Below are positions 1 through 8,285 of a stretch of 64,000 nt of DNA, one piece after another. Position 1 is the stretch's first letter. Every line of letters begins with the position of its first letter. Source of the stretch: CAHJXG01 sp965277495 (GTDB taxonomy: Bacteria; Pseudomonadota; Alphaproteobacteria; Acetobacterales; Acetobacteraceae); contig OZ255824.1 of NCBI GenBank assembly GCA_965277495.1, positions 2,728,001 to 2,792,000 of the forward strand. The letters run 5' to 3'. The notes below the pieces were generated by a model. That model was not told the origin of the DNA. It searched no databases and saw only the letters and a program-made list of their open reading frames with translations. The position numbers were made by a program, and so were the translations under genes.

Positions 1-1650
1 GACGAACTTCAGCATCGGGCGCTCGCTGTGGTCCCGCAACGCCGAGGTTGGGCAAGCCGATACGCAGGCCAGGCACAAGGTGCAGCCTTGCGTATTGACA
101 TGCACACGGCCAATCGGCGCGCCGCGCGGCAACGGAACCGCGTCCATCGGCGTCGGCGCTGCATTCCGCACCGCGTTCAATGCCTGCGTGGTCAGGGCCA
201 TCTTGTCGCCGGTCGGCATGTAGGGCGCCGGAGCCATGCCGTCCCGGTGCGGCATGTCCTGCAAGGCTGCGGCGAGCTCGAACGGATCATCGGCAACGAG
301 CGGCGCGAGCCGTCCTGCGCCATGGCCGAGCGGGCCGAGGATCGCCTCCAGCAACCCCGCCTCACGCCCAATCGCATCCTGCCGGGCCTGGTCGCGGCGG
401 CCTGAAAGCACGCGCAGTTCGGCGGCGCCGAAGGCGAAGGCGGTGGCGAACATGTCCAGCCCGAACTGCCCCGCCATCGCGACCGGGATCACCCGTGCCG
501 GCAGTCCGTCGCCGTGCCGGCCCAGCATATCGATAAGCGGCGCGCCGTGTGCCGCGTCATGCAGCAGCAGCACGGGCGCCTGCCCCCCGGCGCGGTGATA
601 CGCGCCGAGCAGGGTGCGCAGCAACCGGGCCGTCGCCTCCGCGGTTGGCGTCGCGAGCCGCACCGCCGAGGTTGGGCACACCGCCGCGCAGGTGCCGCAG
701 CCGGCGCAGACGTGCGGGTCGACGGCTACGCTGTCGCCCGCCGGGCTGATCGCGCCGGTGGGGCAGACGTCCAGGCAGCGGGTGCAGCCGACCTGGCCCG
801 ACCGGGAATGCGCGCAGAGGTCCGGCTGCAGCGCCACGTAGCGCGGTTTGCTGAATGCGCCCACCAGGTCAGAGGCGGCAAACAGCGCCCGCTGCACCCC
901 GACGGGGTCGTCCGGCGACGCGCGCAAATAGCCATAGCGGTGCTCGTGCGCCGGGAACATCGGCAGCCCGCCGCTGAGGTCGATGATGACGTCGCAGCGT
1001 GATTTGGCGCCGTTGCGGGCCGGGCCGAACTGGAGCACGCGGCGCGAGGACGGCGAAGGCAGGGCGAACCCGTCCACCACGAGGTCGAATGCGCCGAGGT
1101 AGCCGGTGGCGCGGACGATGGTGCCGCGCACGACCGGAAACTCGTCGACCCGCGGCGGCGTCAGCTCCGCCGACCCCGCGATGATGACCGTGAGGTCGAG
1201 CCGGTCCTTCAATTGCTCCGCCGCCGCGATCGCAATGTCGTCGCGGCCGTAGATGACGGTCACGCCCTCCGACTGCAGCGCGACCTCGGCGGGCGGCGCG
1301 GATTCTGCCGCCTGCGCCGCGGCGGCGATCAGGGCGGCCATCTTCGGCAGCGCCTGCCCGGCCTCGTCCGACCAGCCCGCGCTCTCCCGGATGTTGACGA
1401 AATCGAGCTTGGCGGCGGATGCGGTGTCGGCATGGGCCTGGCGAAAGGCCGGCGCCTCCTGGGTGCAGGCGACCAGCACCGGGCCGGGCCCGGCCACGGC
1501 CTCGGTGAACCGGCCCAGCTCTGCGCCGCACAGCTCGTGGGCCAGCGGCGCGCCCGCATCGGCGCCGCAGGCCCGCGCGAGCGCCCCGGCCTCGATCGGC
1601 ATGGTGGCCTGGCAGGTGCAAGCAAGAATTGTACGCCCGTGCAGTTTCAT
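1..1650 (-). CDS. Polyferredoxin-like 4Fe-4S protein of the formate dehydrogenase locus (C-terminus beyond window)
   Basis: The reading frame is open from an ATG at 1650 to the left edge (550 codons), so the 3' end is missing. The N-terminus carries a CTCQ motif near residue 11. Two classical 4Fe-4S motifs follow: CTRCLDVCP at about residue 289 and CAGCGTCAAVCP at about 314. A third, CTLCLACVSACP, lies near residue 523, close to the edge. The layout matches the roughly 650-residue ferredoxin-type proteins found beside formate dehydrogenase operons in alphaproteobacteria, so perhaps 100 residues are missing. It is divergent from the accessory genes that start at 1755, with about 100 bp between. 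A role in electron transfer or in maturation of the dehydrogenase is inferred from motifs and neighbours; no substrate is evident. Confidence 0.85.
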   Translation of the reverse strand, partial: MKLHGRTILACTCQATMPIEAGALARACGADAGAPLAHELCGAELGRFTEAVAGPGPVLVACTQEAPAFRQAHADTASAAKLDFVNIRESAGWSDEAGQALPKMAALIAAAAQAAESAPPAEVALQSEGVTVIYGRDDIAIAAAEQLKDRLDLTVIIAGSAELTPPRVDEFPVVRGTIVRATGYLGAFDLVVDGFALPSPSSRRVLQFGPARNGAKSRCDVIIDLSGGLPMFPAHEHRYGYLRASPDDPVGVQRALFAASDLVGAFSKPRYVALQPDLCAHSRSGQVGCTRCLDVCPTGAISPAGDSVAVDPHVCAGCGTCAAVCPTSAVRLATPTAEATARLLRTLLGAYHRAGGQAPVLLLHDAAHGAPLIDMLGRHGDGLPARVIPVAMAGQFGLDMFATAFAFGAAELRVLSGRRDQARQDAIGREAGLLEAILGPLGHGAGRLAPLVADDPFELAAALQDMPHRDGMAPAPYMPTGDKMALTTQALNAVRNAAPTPMDAVPLPRGAPIGRVHVNTQGCTLCLACVSACPTSALRDHSERPMLKFV

Positions 1651-1754
1651 TCAGCGTCCATCCCCTGCCGGTCCCTATGCACGGCAGCGCGGCATACATA
1701 TGCTTGCTATCGCCTGGATGTGCCACCCATTGCCCGTATTAAGGAGAGGCTGCC

Positions 1755-2336
1755 ATCGACCAACCGCTTACCCTGCCGCCCGGCTTCCATGCCCTGCCCG
1801 GCGGCGATGATCCCTGGGGAGCCGCGGTCCGCGCCGCGCCGGATGCAGAGCCTGGCAGCGTGTTCTGGGACGGGGCGCAGGGCCGGTGCCGTGCGGCCTT
1901 CGTTTTCACGCCGGACCGTCCGCTCACCGCCGGGCTGCTGCTCGACCTCGGCGCGCTCGCGCTGTTCGACGCCATCGCGGTGCTGTCGCCGCCGCAGGTG
2001 CCGGTGCACCTCCTGCCGCCGGACGGCCTGGCGGTCGATGGCGGCCGGGTCGCGACCCTGCGGGCCACCGCGGCGTCCGCCGGCGCGGATGACGTGCCGG
2101 AGTGGGCGGTGCTCGAGTTCGACGCCGCCGTGAGCATCAGCGTGGCCGCGCCTGGCGAGACGCCGGACCGGACCTCGTTGGCCGAGGAGGGGTTCGGGGA
2201 TGTCGCCCCGTCCGACCTGCTGATGCATATGTGCCGCCATTTGCTGGGCTGGCTCGACGTATGGCGCGAGGACGGCGCGGCGGCGCTACGCCGGGCCGTA
2301 GCGCAGCGGGCGGCCCCTGCGTCGGTGGCGGCATGA
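1755..2336 (+). CDS. Biotin/lipoate-protein ligase family protein (DUF4444 type), probable ATC start
   Basis: About 193 residues resemble the small biotin/lipoate-ligase-like proteins (DUF4444) encoded with formate dehydrogenases. The family's N-terminal block LPPGF...DPWGAAV is encoded between 1770 and about 1830, upstream of the first ordinary start (GTG 1860). An in-frame TAA at 1740 closes the frame. The only position with a good ribosome site (AAGGAG at 1741-1746, 8 nt spacing) is ATC at 1755, so I call a rare ATC start. If GTG 1860 is used instead, the protein is 158 residues and lacks the conserved N-terminus. The end overlaps the next gene by ATGA. Its biochemical activity is unknown; an accessory role in enzyme assembly is inferred from context. 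Confidence 0.65.
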   Translation: MDQPLTLPPGFHALPGGDDPWGAAVRAAPDAEPGSVFWDGAQGRCRAAFVFTPDRPLTAGLLLDLGALALFDAIAVLSPPQVPVHLLPPDGLAVDGGRVATLRATAASAGADDVPEWAVLEFDAAVSISVAAPGETPDRTSLAEEGFGDVAPSDLLMHMCRHLLGWLDVWREDGAAALRRAVAQRAAPASVAA

Positions 2337-2854
2337 CGCTCCGGCTGCCGCGGACCATCCAGCTCGACGCCTCCGACCGGTCGGTGTTCGACCACGCGGC
2401 GGAACCCGGCGAATGGGCGGTCACCGGGTCGTTCGTCTTTTTGGATGACGATCCCGAGGAAGTTACCCGCAAGCGGCGGCAGGCGTTCCAGCACGGTTTC
2501 CTGGGCACCGCGAGCTTCGGCTGGTCCACGCTGGTGATGGTGGCCGACGCCCCGGATGCGGTGGTGCGGTCGGTGACGGACGCGCTCGCGCAGCATTTCG
2601 TGGACCGGCACGGCGCGCCCTCCTTGGCGGCGGCGCGCGAGGTGGCGGAGCGCGAGATCGCCTTTGCCGCAAGCCTGTGCGGGCACCCGGTCGGCACGTT
2701 GCTGACCATCTTTCGCCAACATGGGCCGGACGGTGTCGTCGAGCAGTTCGCGACCGTCACCCGGGACGCCGCGCCCGGCATCGACGCCGGTCCGGATTTT
2801 GGCCAGCCGTTCGACCTGCTCGCCCTCGCTGCCCAGCGGAGCGACGCGACGTGA
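2333..2854 (+). CDS. DUF6505 family protein
   Basis: A 173-residue protein beginning MTLRLPRTIQLDASD, the characteristic opening of the DUF6505 family, followed by a VFDHAAEPGEWAV block. It is acidic, has no signal peptide or membrane segment, and is probably cytoplasmic. The ATG overlaps the stop of the preceding gene (ATGA), and its own TGA overlaps the GTG start of the next, so the four accessory genes are almost certainly co-translated. The family is known only as a companion of formate dehydrogenase operons; no activity is assigned. Confidence 0.8.
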   Translation: MTLRLPRTIQLDASDRSVFDHAAEPGEWAVTGSFVFLDDDPEEVTRKRRQAFQHGFLGTASFGWSTLVMVADAPDAVVRSVTDALAQHFVDRHGAPSLAAAREVAEREIAFAASLCGHPVGTLLTIFRQHGPDGVVEQFATVTRDAAPGIDAGPDFGQPFDLLALAAQRSDAT

Positions 2855-3357
2855 ACGGCCAGGAGCGGCGCGAGGTCGGGGTGATCGCCGAGTGGCAGGC
2901 GGTGGACAGCCCCTGGTGCGACCACCGCTGGCGGGTGACGGAGGTGCTGCCGGGTCCGGCGGCGGTGACGCCCTGGGCCGTGCTGGACGAGGGGCCGGGC
3001 GTCCGGCGCTATTTTGCCGGCAATGCCGAGCTGTTGCTGTTTCCGCTCGAGACCGACACGTTGAAGCATAACCTGGAGGGGCGGCAGCCGGCGGTTTACG
3101 TGTTCCTGCGCACGACTGCGGATGCGCCGGGCATGGCGTTGCTCGGCGCGACCGTGTGCGCCGGTGAGGCGCAGGCGCATGTCGACACCGGGTCGGACCT
3201 GGTCGAGGGCGTGCCGATGCCGCCGGAGATCGCGGCGTGGATTTCGGGCTTCGTGAAGCGGCACCACGTGGACCGCCCAAGCTATAAGCGGCGGCGGGAC
3301 CGTTGGCAGAACGGCGGCGGGCCGCACGCCGAGGCGGACGCCGATGACGATGGATGA
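2851..3357 (+). CDS. DUF3305 domain protein
   Basis: A 168-residue protein with a GTG start at 2851 that overlaps the preceding TGA. The domain pattern is clear: VGVIAEWQAVDSPWCDHRW near the start, a tryptophan/glycine-rich middle (VLDEGPGVRRYFAG), then LKHNLEGRQPAVYVFLR. The C-terminus is basic and then acidic (ADADDDG). DUF3305 proteins almost always sit directly before a DUF3306 gene and near formate dehydrogenase, as here, where the two overlap by 14 bp. No function is established. Lack of a signal sequence suggests a cytoplasmic protein. Confidence 0.85.
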   Translation: MNGQERREVGVIAEWQAVDSPWCDHRWRVTEVLPGPAAVTPWAVLDEGPGVRRYFAGNAELLLFPLETDTLKHNLEGRQPAVYVFLRTTADAPGMALLGATVCAGEAQAHVDTGSDLVEGVPMPPEIAAWISGFVKRHHVDRPSYKRRRDRWQNGGGPHAEADADDDG

Positions 3358-3880
3358 GGGACTGCTGCGCCGCTGGTCCCGGCGCAAGCAGGCTGCAAAG
3401 GCCGAACCGGCGCCGGTCGAAATCATTGCGCCCATGGAGCCTGCTGCCCCGCCTCCAGGGCCGGCGCCGGCAGACTTGCCGCCTTCGGATTTGCCCGCCA
3501 TCGAGAGCCTTGGCGAAGCCAGCGACTATACCGCCTTTCTGCAAAAGGGCGTGACGGCGGCGGTGCAGCAGCTTGCCCTCAGGCGCGCATGGGTGAGCGA
3601 CGAGCGGATTGCCGGGTTCCGCGGCATGGCCGAGTATGCCTGGGACTTCAACGCTCCGTCCTATGGGCGGCTGTGGCCGGCCGACAACGTGGCGCAACTG
3701 CTGCGGGCGGTGCTTGAGACCCCGGCCGAGGAACCGCCCGTCGAGACGGAGCAGTCCGTCGCCCTCACCGCCGAGCCGGACATCCCCGCGCCGGATCCGG
3801 TCGCCGAGCCGCAACGCGAGGCCGAGGCGCCTGCGGAATCAGGCAGGGTCCGCCGCCACGGCAGCGCGCTGCCGTGCTAG
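3344..3880 (+). CDS. DUF3306 domain protein
   Basis: A 178-residue protein. It opens LLRRWSRRKQAA, has a proline/alanine-rich linker, and then the conserved core LPAIESLGEASDYTAFL...LALRRAWVSDERIAGF...MAEYAWDFNAP. The C-terminal third is a low-complexity Pro/Glu/Ala tail. This order (basic N-terminus, linker, AW and AYAWDFN motifs) is typical of DUF3306. It overlaps the DUF3305 gene by 14 bp and ends the first accessory operon; about 100 bp with a candidate promoter follow. Function is unknown; the fixed pairing with DUF3305 suggests a complex. Confidence 0.85.
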   Translation: MTMDEGLLRRWSRRKQAAKAEPAPVEIIAPMEPAAPPPGPAPADLPPSDLPAIESLGEASDYTAFLQKGVTAAVQQLALRRAWVSDERIAGFRGMAEYAWDFNAPSYGRLWPADNVAQLLRAVLETPAEEPPVETEQSVALTAEPDIPAPDPVAEPQREAEAPAESGRVRRHGSALPC

Positions 3881-3915
3881 GGACAGCGGGGTCGTTGCCG
3901 TATGCAAATCGTGCA

Positions 3916-3944
3916 TTGTCAAGCTGCTGCGATTTGATAAGTAT
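3916..3944 (+). promoter_or_regulatory. Candidate sigma-70 promoter for the torD-fdhABC operon
   Basis: TTGTCA at 3916-3921 and AAGTAT at 3939-3944 are separated by exactly 17 bp. The site lies in the only non-coding gap between the accessory genes and the structural fdh genes, in a locally AT-richer stretch, 36 bp before the chaperone start. This is a visual match only; the -10 element is imperfect. Confidence 0.35.
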
Positions 3945-3979
3945 CGCGCGCAATCGATCGGGGACGCGAAATCAACCCT

Positions 3980-4576
3980 TTGGCGCATAAGTTGGACGAG
4001 GTCGAGACGGCGCGCGCGCTGGTGTACCGGATGCTCGGCCACGCCCTGGCCCAGCCGCCTGACGCTCGGCTTCTGGCGCGGCTTGCCGGCGTGGACGGCG
4101 ATGGCAGCTCGGTCGGCCTGGCGTTGCGGGAACTGGCGGCGCAGGCGTCCGGCTGTTCCATCGAGGCCGCGCGCGCCGAGTATAACGCCCTGTTCATCGG
4201 CGTGGCCCGCGGCGAGCTGCTGCCCTACGCGTCGTTCTACCTGACCGGCTTCCTGCATGAACGCCCATTGGCCCGGCTGCGCACCGACCTGGCGCGGCTC
4301 GGCTTCGTGCGGGCGCCGGGCCGGTCGGACCCCGAGGACCATATCGCGACGGTGTGCGAGGTGATGGCGAGCCTTACCGAACGCGGACCCGTCGCCGGGG
4401 CGGAGTTTTTCGCCCGGCACTTGGCGCCATGGGGCACTAGCTTTTTCACCGACCTGGAACGGGCCAATGCGGCGCGCCTGTATCGCCCGATCGGCGCCAT
4501 TGGCCGGTTGATGGTCGAGTTGGACCGCCAAGGCTTCGCCTACGCCGAAACACCCCCACAACGAGGTGCAGCATGA
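3980..4576 (+). CDS. TorD/DmsD-family molybdoenzyme chaperone
   Basis: A 198-residue all-helical-looking protein with TorD-family features: ALVYRMLGHALAQPP near the start, then EYNALFIGVARGELLPYASFYLTGFLHERPLARL, and a DPEDHIATVCEVMASL block (the family's conserved E-P-x-D-H region). Such proteins bind the Tat signal of a molybdoenzyme and hold it until cofactor insertion; the client here is presumably FdhA. The first available start after an in-frame TAA at 3938 is TTG 3980, and no strong ribosome site is visible, so translation may be weak. The 3' end overlaps the next gene by ATGA. Confidence 0.85.
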   Translation: MAHKLDEVETARALVYRMLGHALAQPPDARLLARLAGVDGDGSSVGLALRELAAQASGCSIEAARAEYNALFIGVARGELLPYASFYLTGFLHERPLARLRTDLARLGFVRAPGRSDPEDHIATVCEVMASLTERGPVAGAEFFARHLAPWGTSFFTDLERANAARLYRPIGAIGRLMVELDRQGFAYAETPPQRGAA

Positions 4577-4767
4577 CCGATAAGCCCGATACGCCCGTCC
4601 GGGCAAACCGGCGCGCCTTCCTCCGCGGCGCCGGCATCGCCGCCGTCGCCGCCCCCTTGTCCGCCAGCGCCGCCGAAAAGCTGGTGCAGCCGACCAGCCA
4701 CCAGGCTCCGGCGCGCTATAAGGACAGCGAGCACGTCCAGCAATTCTACGCGCTGAACCGCCGTTAG
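4573..4767 (+). CDS. Formate dehydrogenase-region Tat-signal peptide protein
   Basis: A 64-residue protein with a twin-arginine signal (NRRAFLRGAGIAAVAAP, then ASA) and only about 30 mature residues, ending in HVQQFYALNRR. Very short Tat-targeted proteins of this type lie immediately upstream of fdhA in many proteobacteria, including Campylobacter. It overlaps the chaperone gene and is separated from fdhA by 9 bp. The role is unproven; a transient partner or export-quality factor for the dehydrogenase is plausible. Confidence 0.85.
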   Translation: MTDKPDTPVRANRRAFLRGAGIAAVAAPLSASAAEKLVQPTSHQAPARYKDSEHVQQFYALNRR

Positions 4768-4776
4768 AGGCCCGCC

Positions 4777-7659
4777 ATGCTGACAAAACAACGCCCCGCC
4801 TTTGCCTCTCGCGCGCTTCCGGTCCTGCCAGAAGCCGCCGACACGCCCGGCGCGCTCGACCGGCGCGGGTTCCTGCGCACCTCCGGCCTGGCCGCCGCCG
4901 GGCTTGGCGCGCTGGGTGGTCTCGGGATGACGACGGTGCAGCACGCCGCCGCCGGGGAGATCGTGCCCGGCGAACCCGTTGAAACCCGCAAGACCGTCTG
5001 CACCCATTGCTCGGTCGGCTGCTCCGTCATCGCCCGGGTGCAGAACGGCGTTTGGGTCGGGCAGGACCCGGCGTTCGACAGCCCAAACAACCTCGGCACC
5101 CATTGCGCCAAGGGCGCCGCGGTGCGCGAGCTGACGCATGGCGACCGCCGGCTGAAATACCCGATGAAGCTGGTGGGCGGCTCTTGGCAGCGGTTAAGCT
5201 GGGAGCAGGCGATCGACGAAATCGGCGACAAGATGCTGGAAATCCGCGAGAAGTCCGGCCCGGATTCCGTGTTCTGGCTCGGCTCCGCCAAATTCAACAA
5301 CGAGGCCGCCTACCTGTTCCGCAAGTTCGCGGCGCTGTGGGGCACCAACACCTGCGATCACCAGGCGCGGATTTGCCACTCCACCACCGTGGCGGGCGTG
5401 GCCAACACGTTCGGCTATGGCGCCATGACCAACAGCTTCAACGACCTGGTCAATTCCAAAGCCATCATGATCATGGGCGGTAACCCCGCCGAGGCGCATC
5501 CGGTCTCATTGCAGCATCTGCTGCGCTCCAAGGAGATCAACCAGGCCGAGCTGATCGTCGTCGACCCGCGTTTCACCCGCACCGCCGCGCATGCGACGGA
5601 ATACGTGCGCATCCGGCCCGGCACCGACATCCCGGTAATCTGGAGCATCCTCTGGCACGTGTTCGATAACCACTGGGAGGACCAGGGCTTCATCGACCGG
5701 CGCGTCTACGGCATGGACGCGGTCCGCGAGGAGGTGAAGAACTGGCATCCGGAGGAGTCTGAGCGGGTCACCGGCGTGCCGCGCGCGCAGCTCCGCAAGG
5801 TCGCGGAGATCATGGCGAAGAACCGGCCTTCGAGCCTGATCTGGTGCATGGGCGCGACGCAGAAGACCGTCGGCACCGCGAACGTCCGCGCCTACAGCAT
5901 CCTGCAACTGGCGCTCGGCAACATGGGCATCTCGGGCGGCGGCACCAACATCTTCCGCGGCCACTGCAACGTGCAGGGCGCGACCGACCTCGGGCTCGAT
6001 GTGACGACCCTGCCGGCCTATTTGGGCCTCGACGAGGCGGCGTGGCGGCATTTCGCCCGGGTATGGGACCTGGACTACGACTACCTGGTGTCGCGTTTCG
6101 CGTCCAAGAAGCTGATGGAGACAAAGGGCATCCCGTCCACCCGCTGGTTCGATGCCGTGCTGGCGGAAAAGGGCACGCTCGACCAGCCCGACAACGTGCG
6201 CGCGATGGTCGCCTGGGGCCACGCGGCCAACTCGATCACCCGCGAGCCGGTGATGCGGCAGGGCATGAACAAGCTGGATCTGATGCTGGTGGTGGACCCG
6301 CACCCGACCACCTTCGCCATCTCGGGCGACCGCAAGGACGGCACCTATCTGCTGCCGGCCTGCACGCAATTCGAGCAGTCGGGCAGCGTGACCGGGTCGA
6401 ACCGGTCGATACAGTGGCGCGAGCAGGTGGTGAAGCCGATCTTCGAGAGCAAGCAAGACTCCGAGATCATGTACCTGCTCGCGAAGAAGTTCGGTTTCGC
6501 CGAGCAGCTCGTGAAGCACATCGAGGTGCAGGACAACGTGCCGGTGTCGGAGGACATCCTGCGCGAGATCAACCGCGGGTGCTTCGCCATCGGCTACAGC
6601 GGCCAGTCGCCAGAGCGGATCAAGATGCACATGAAGCATCAGGGCGACTTCGACCCGGCCACGCTGCGGGCCACCAGCGGTCCCTGTGCCGGCGACTATT
6701 ATGGCCTGCCGTGGCCGTGCTGGGGCACGCCGGAGCTGAAGCATCCAGGGACCGCGTTCCTGTATAACACCAAGGTTCCGGTCAAGGAGGGCGGCAGCGG
6801 CTTCCGCGCGCGCTGGGGCGTGGAGCGCAACGGCGTGTCCATGCTGGCCGACGATTACCCCGAGGGTTCCGAGATCAAGGGCGGCTATCCCGAGTTCACC
6901 ATGGCCGTGCTGAAAAAGCTCGGCTGGGACAATGAGCTCACGGCGGCGGAGATGGACGTCATCCGCAAGGTCGGCGGCAACAACCTCGATGCCGTAAGCT
7001 GGCAGACCGACCTCAGCGGCGGCATCCAGCGGGTGGCGATCGAGCATGGCTGCGCGCCATTCGGCAACGGCCGCGCCCGCGCCAACGCCTGGAACCTGAT
7101 CGACCCGGTGCCGATCCACCGCGAGCCGATCCAGACGCCGCGGCGCGACCTGGTGGCGAAGTATCCGGCGCTCGAGGACCGGCGCGACTTCCGCCTGCCG
7201 TATCTCGGGCGCAGCCTGCAGATGGTGGACAAGTCGAAGGACTTCCCGCTGATCCTCACCTCCGGACGCCTGGTGGAATACGAGGGCGGCGGCGACGAAA
7301 CGCGCTCGAACCGCTGGCTCGCCGAGATCGTCGAGGAGGCGTATGCCGAGATCAACGTCGAGGATGCCAAGCGCCTGGGGATCGCCGACAAGGGCATGAT
7401 CTGGGTTTACGGCGCCGAGAGCAACTCGAAAGCGCACCTGCGGGCGCATGTCAGCACGCGGACCGGACCCGGCGTCGTGTTCATCCCGTTCCACTTCGGC
7501 GGCATTACCGCGGGCGTGGACAACCGCGGCAAGTATCCGCAGGGATTGGACCCGATCGTGGTGGGCCACGCGGTGAACCAGCTCACCACCTACGGCTATG
7601 ACTCCGTGACGCATATGCAGGAAACCAAGGTTACGCTTTGCCGGGTCGAAGCGGCTTAA
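4777..7659 (+). CDS. fdhA: Formate dehydrogenase catalytic subunit alpha (Cys-type, Tat-exported)
   Basis: A 960-residue molybdo/tungsto-bis-MGD oxidoreductase that oxidises formate to CO2 on the periplasmic side. The N-terminus has a Tat motif (DRRGFLRTS). The 4Fe-4S cluster ligands are C75, C78, C82 and C110 (CTHCSVGC ... HCAKG). The metal ligand is Cys200 in HQARICHSTTVAGVANTFG, where E. coli FdnG has selenocysteine followed by the same His. NPAEAHPVS and the C-terminal MGD-binding region (LTSGRLVEYEGGGDETRSN) are intact. One reading frame covers the whole chain, so no recoding is needed. ATG 4777 was chosen because it precedes the Tat signal. It heads fdhABC. Confidence 0.95.
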   Translation: MLTKQRPAFASRALPVLPEAADTPGALDRRGFLRTSGLAAAGLGALGGLGMTTVQHAAAGEIVPGEPVETRKTVCTHCSVGCSVIARVQNGVWVGQDPAFDSPNNLGTHCAKGAAVRELTHGDRRLKYPMKLVGGSWQRLSWEQAIDEIGDKMLEIREKSGPDSVFWLGSAKFNNEAAYLFRKFAALWGTNTCDHQARICHSTTVAGVANTFGYGAMTNSFNDLVNSKAIMIMGGNPAEAHPVSLQHLLRSKEINQAELIVVDPRFTRTAAHATEYVRIRPGTDIPVIWSILWHVFDNHWEDQGFIDRRVYGMDAVREEVKNWHPEESERVTGVPRAQLRKVAEIMAKNRPSSLIWCMGATQKTVGTANVRAYSILQLALGNMGISGGGTNIFRGHCNVQGATDLGLDVTTLPAYLGLDEAAWRHFARVWDLDYDYLVSRFASKKLMETKGIPSTRWFDAVLAEKGTLDQPDNVRAMVAWGHAANSITREPVMRQGMNKLDLMLVVDPHPTTFAISGDRKDGTYLLPACTQFEQSGSVTGSNRSIQWREQVVKPIFESKQDSEIMYLLAKKFGFAEQLVKHIEVQDNVPVSEDILREINRGCFAIGYSGQSPERIKMHMKHQGDFDPATLRATSGPCAGDYYGLPWPCWGTPELKHPGTAFLYNTKVPVKEGGSGFRARWGVERNGVSMLADDYPEGSEIKGGYPEFTMAVLKKLGWDNELTAAEMDVIRKVGGNNLDAVSWQTDLSGGIQRVAIEHGCAPFGNGRARANAWNLIDPVPIHREPIQTPRRDLVAKYPALEDRRDFRLPYLGRSLQMVDKSKDFPLILTSGRLVEYEGGGDETRSNRWLAEIVEEAYAEINVEDAKRLGIADKGMIWVYGAESNSKAHLRAHVSTRTGPGVVFIPFHFGGITAGVDNRGKYPQGLDPIVVGHAVNQLTTYGYDSVTHMQETKVTLCRVEAA

Positions 7660-7676
7660 TTTAGGGAGAGGCGCCC

Positions 7677-8273
7677 ATGGCGCGGATGAAGTTCCTCTGC
7701 GACGCCGAGCGGTGCATCGATTGCAACGCCTGCGTCACCGCCTGCAAGAACGAGCACGAGGTGCCCTGGGGTCTCAACCGGCGGCGCGTGGTCACGCTGA
7801 ACGACGGCGAGCCCGGCGAGCTCTCGGTCTCCATGGCATGCATGCATTGCACGGACGCGCCATGCGCCTCGGTGTGCCCGGTGAACTGCTTTGTGCAGAC
7901 CGCCGACGGAATCGTGCTGCACAACAAGGACCAGTGCATCGGCTGCGGCTATTGTTTCTACGCCTGCCCGTTCGGCGCGCCGCAGTTCCCGTCCAAATCC
8001 AACTTCGGCAGCCGCGGCAAGATGGACAAGTGCACCTTCTGCGCCGGCGGTCCCGAGGGCAGCAACTCGCCGGAGCAGTTTGCCAAGTACGGCCGTAACC
8101 GGCTGGCGGAGGGCAAGCTGCCGATCTGCGCCGAGATGTGCTCGACACGCTCGCTGCTGGCCGGCGACGGGGCGACGATCGGCGCGATCTACAAGGAGCG
8201 CGTCCTGCGGCGCGGCTATGGCTCCGGCGCCTGGGGCTGGTCCACCGCCTATCGCGACAGCCCGACGGTCTAA
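7677..8273 (+). CDS. fdhB: Formate dehydrogenase iron-sulfur subunit beta (FDH3 type)
   Basis: A 198-residue electron-transfer subunit with the ligands for four 4Fe-4S clusters: CIDCNACVTACKNE, CMHCTDAPCASVCP, CIGCGYCFYACPFG, and CTFCAGG followed by later Cys pairs around EMCSTRS. It is shorter than E. coli FdnH and has no C-terminal transmembrane helix, as in the FDH3-type beta subunit. It passes electrons from FdhA to the cytochrome b. A clear ribosome site (GGGAGAGG) precedes ATG 7677, 17 bp after fdhA. It has no signal sequence of its own and is presumably exported bound to FdhA. Confidence 0.94.
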   Translation: MARMKFLCDAERCIDCNACVTACKNEHEVPWGLNRRRVVTLNDGEPGELSVSMACMHCTDAPCASVCPVNCFVQTADGIVLHNKDQCIGCGYCFYACPFGAPQFPSKSNFGSRGKMDKCTFCAGGPEGSNSPEQFAKYGRNRLAEGKLPICAEMCSTRSLLAGDGATIGAIYKERVLRRGYGSGAWGWSTAYRDSPTV

Positions 8274-8285
8274 AAGGGACTTCCT

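Noticed and set aside
1739..3814. A 691-codon minus-strand frame across the accessory genes.
   Set aside because: Low-complexity Arg/Pro/Ala translation; the plus-strand genes are recognised families with overlapping starts and stops.
5371..5376. Possible selenocysteine codon in fdhA.
   Set aside because: The codon is TGC (Cys200), not TGA, and the frame is uninterrupted.
5506..7614. A 702-codon open frame on the minus strand opposite fdhA.
   Set aside because: It mirrors fdhA codon by codon in a high-GC gene, is His/Arg/Val-rich without domain motifs, and fdhA is certain.
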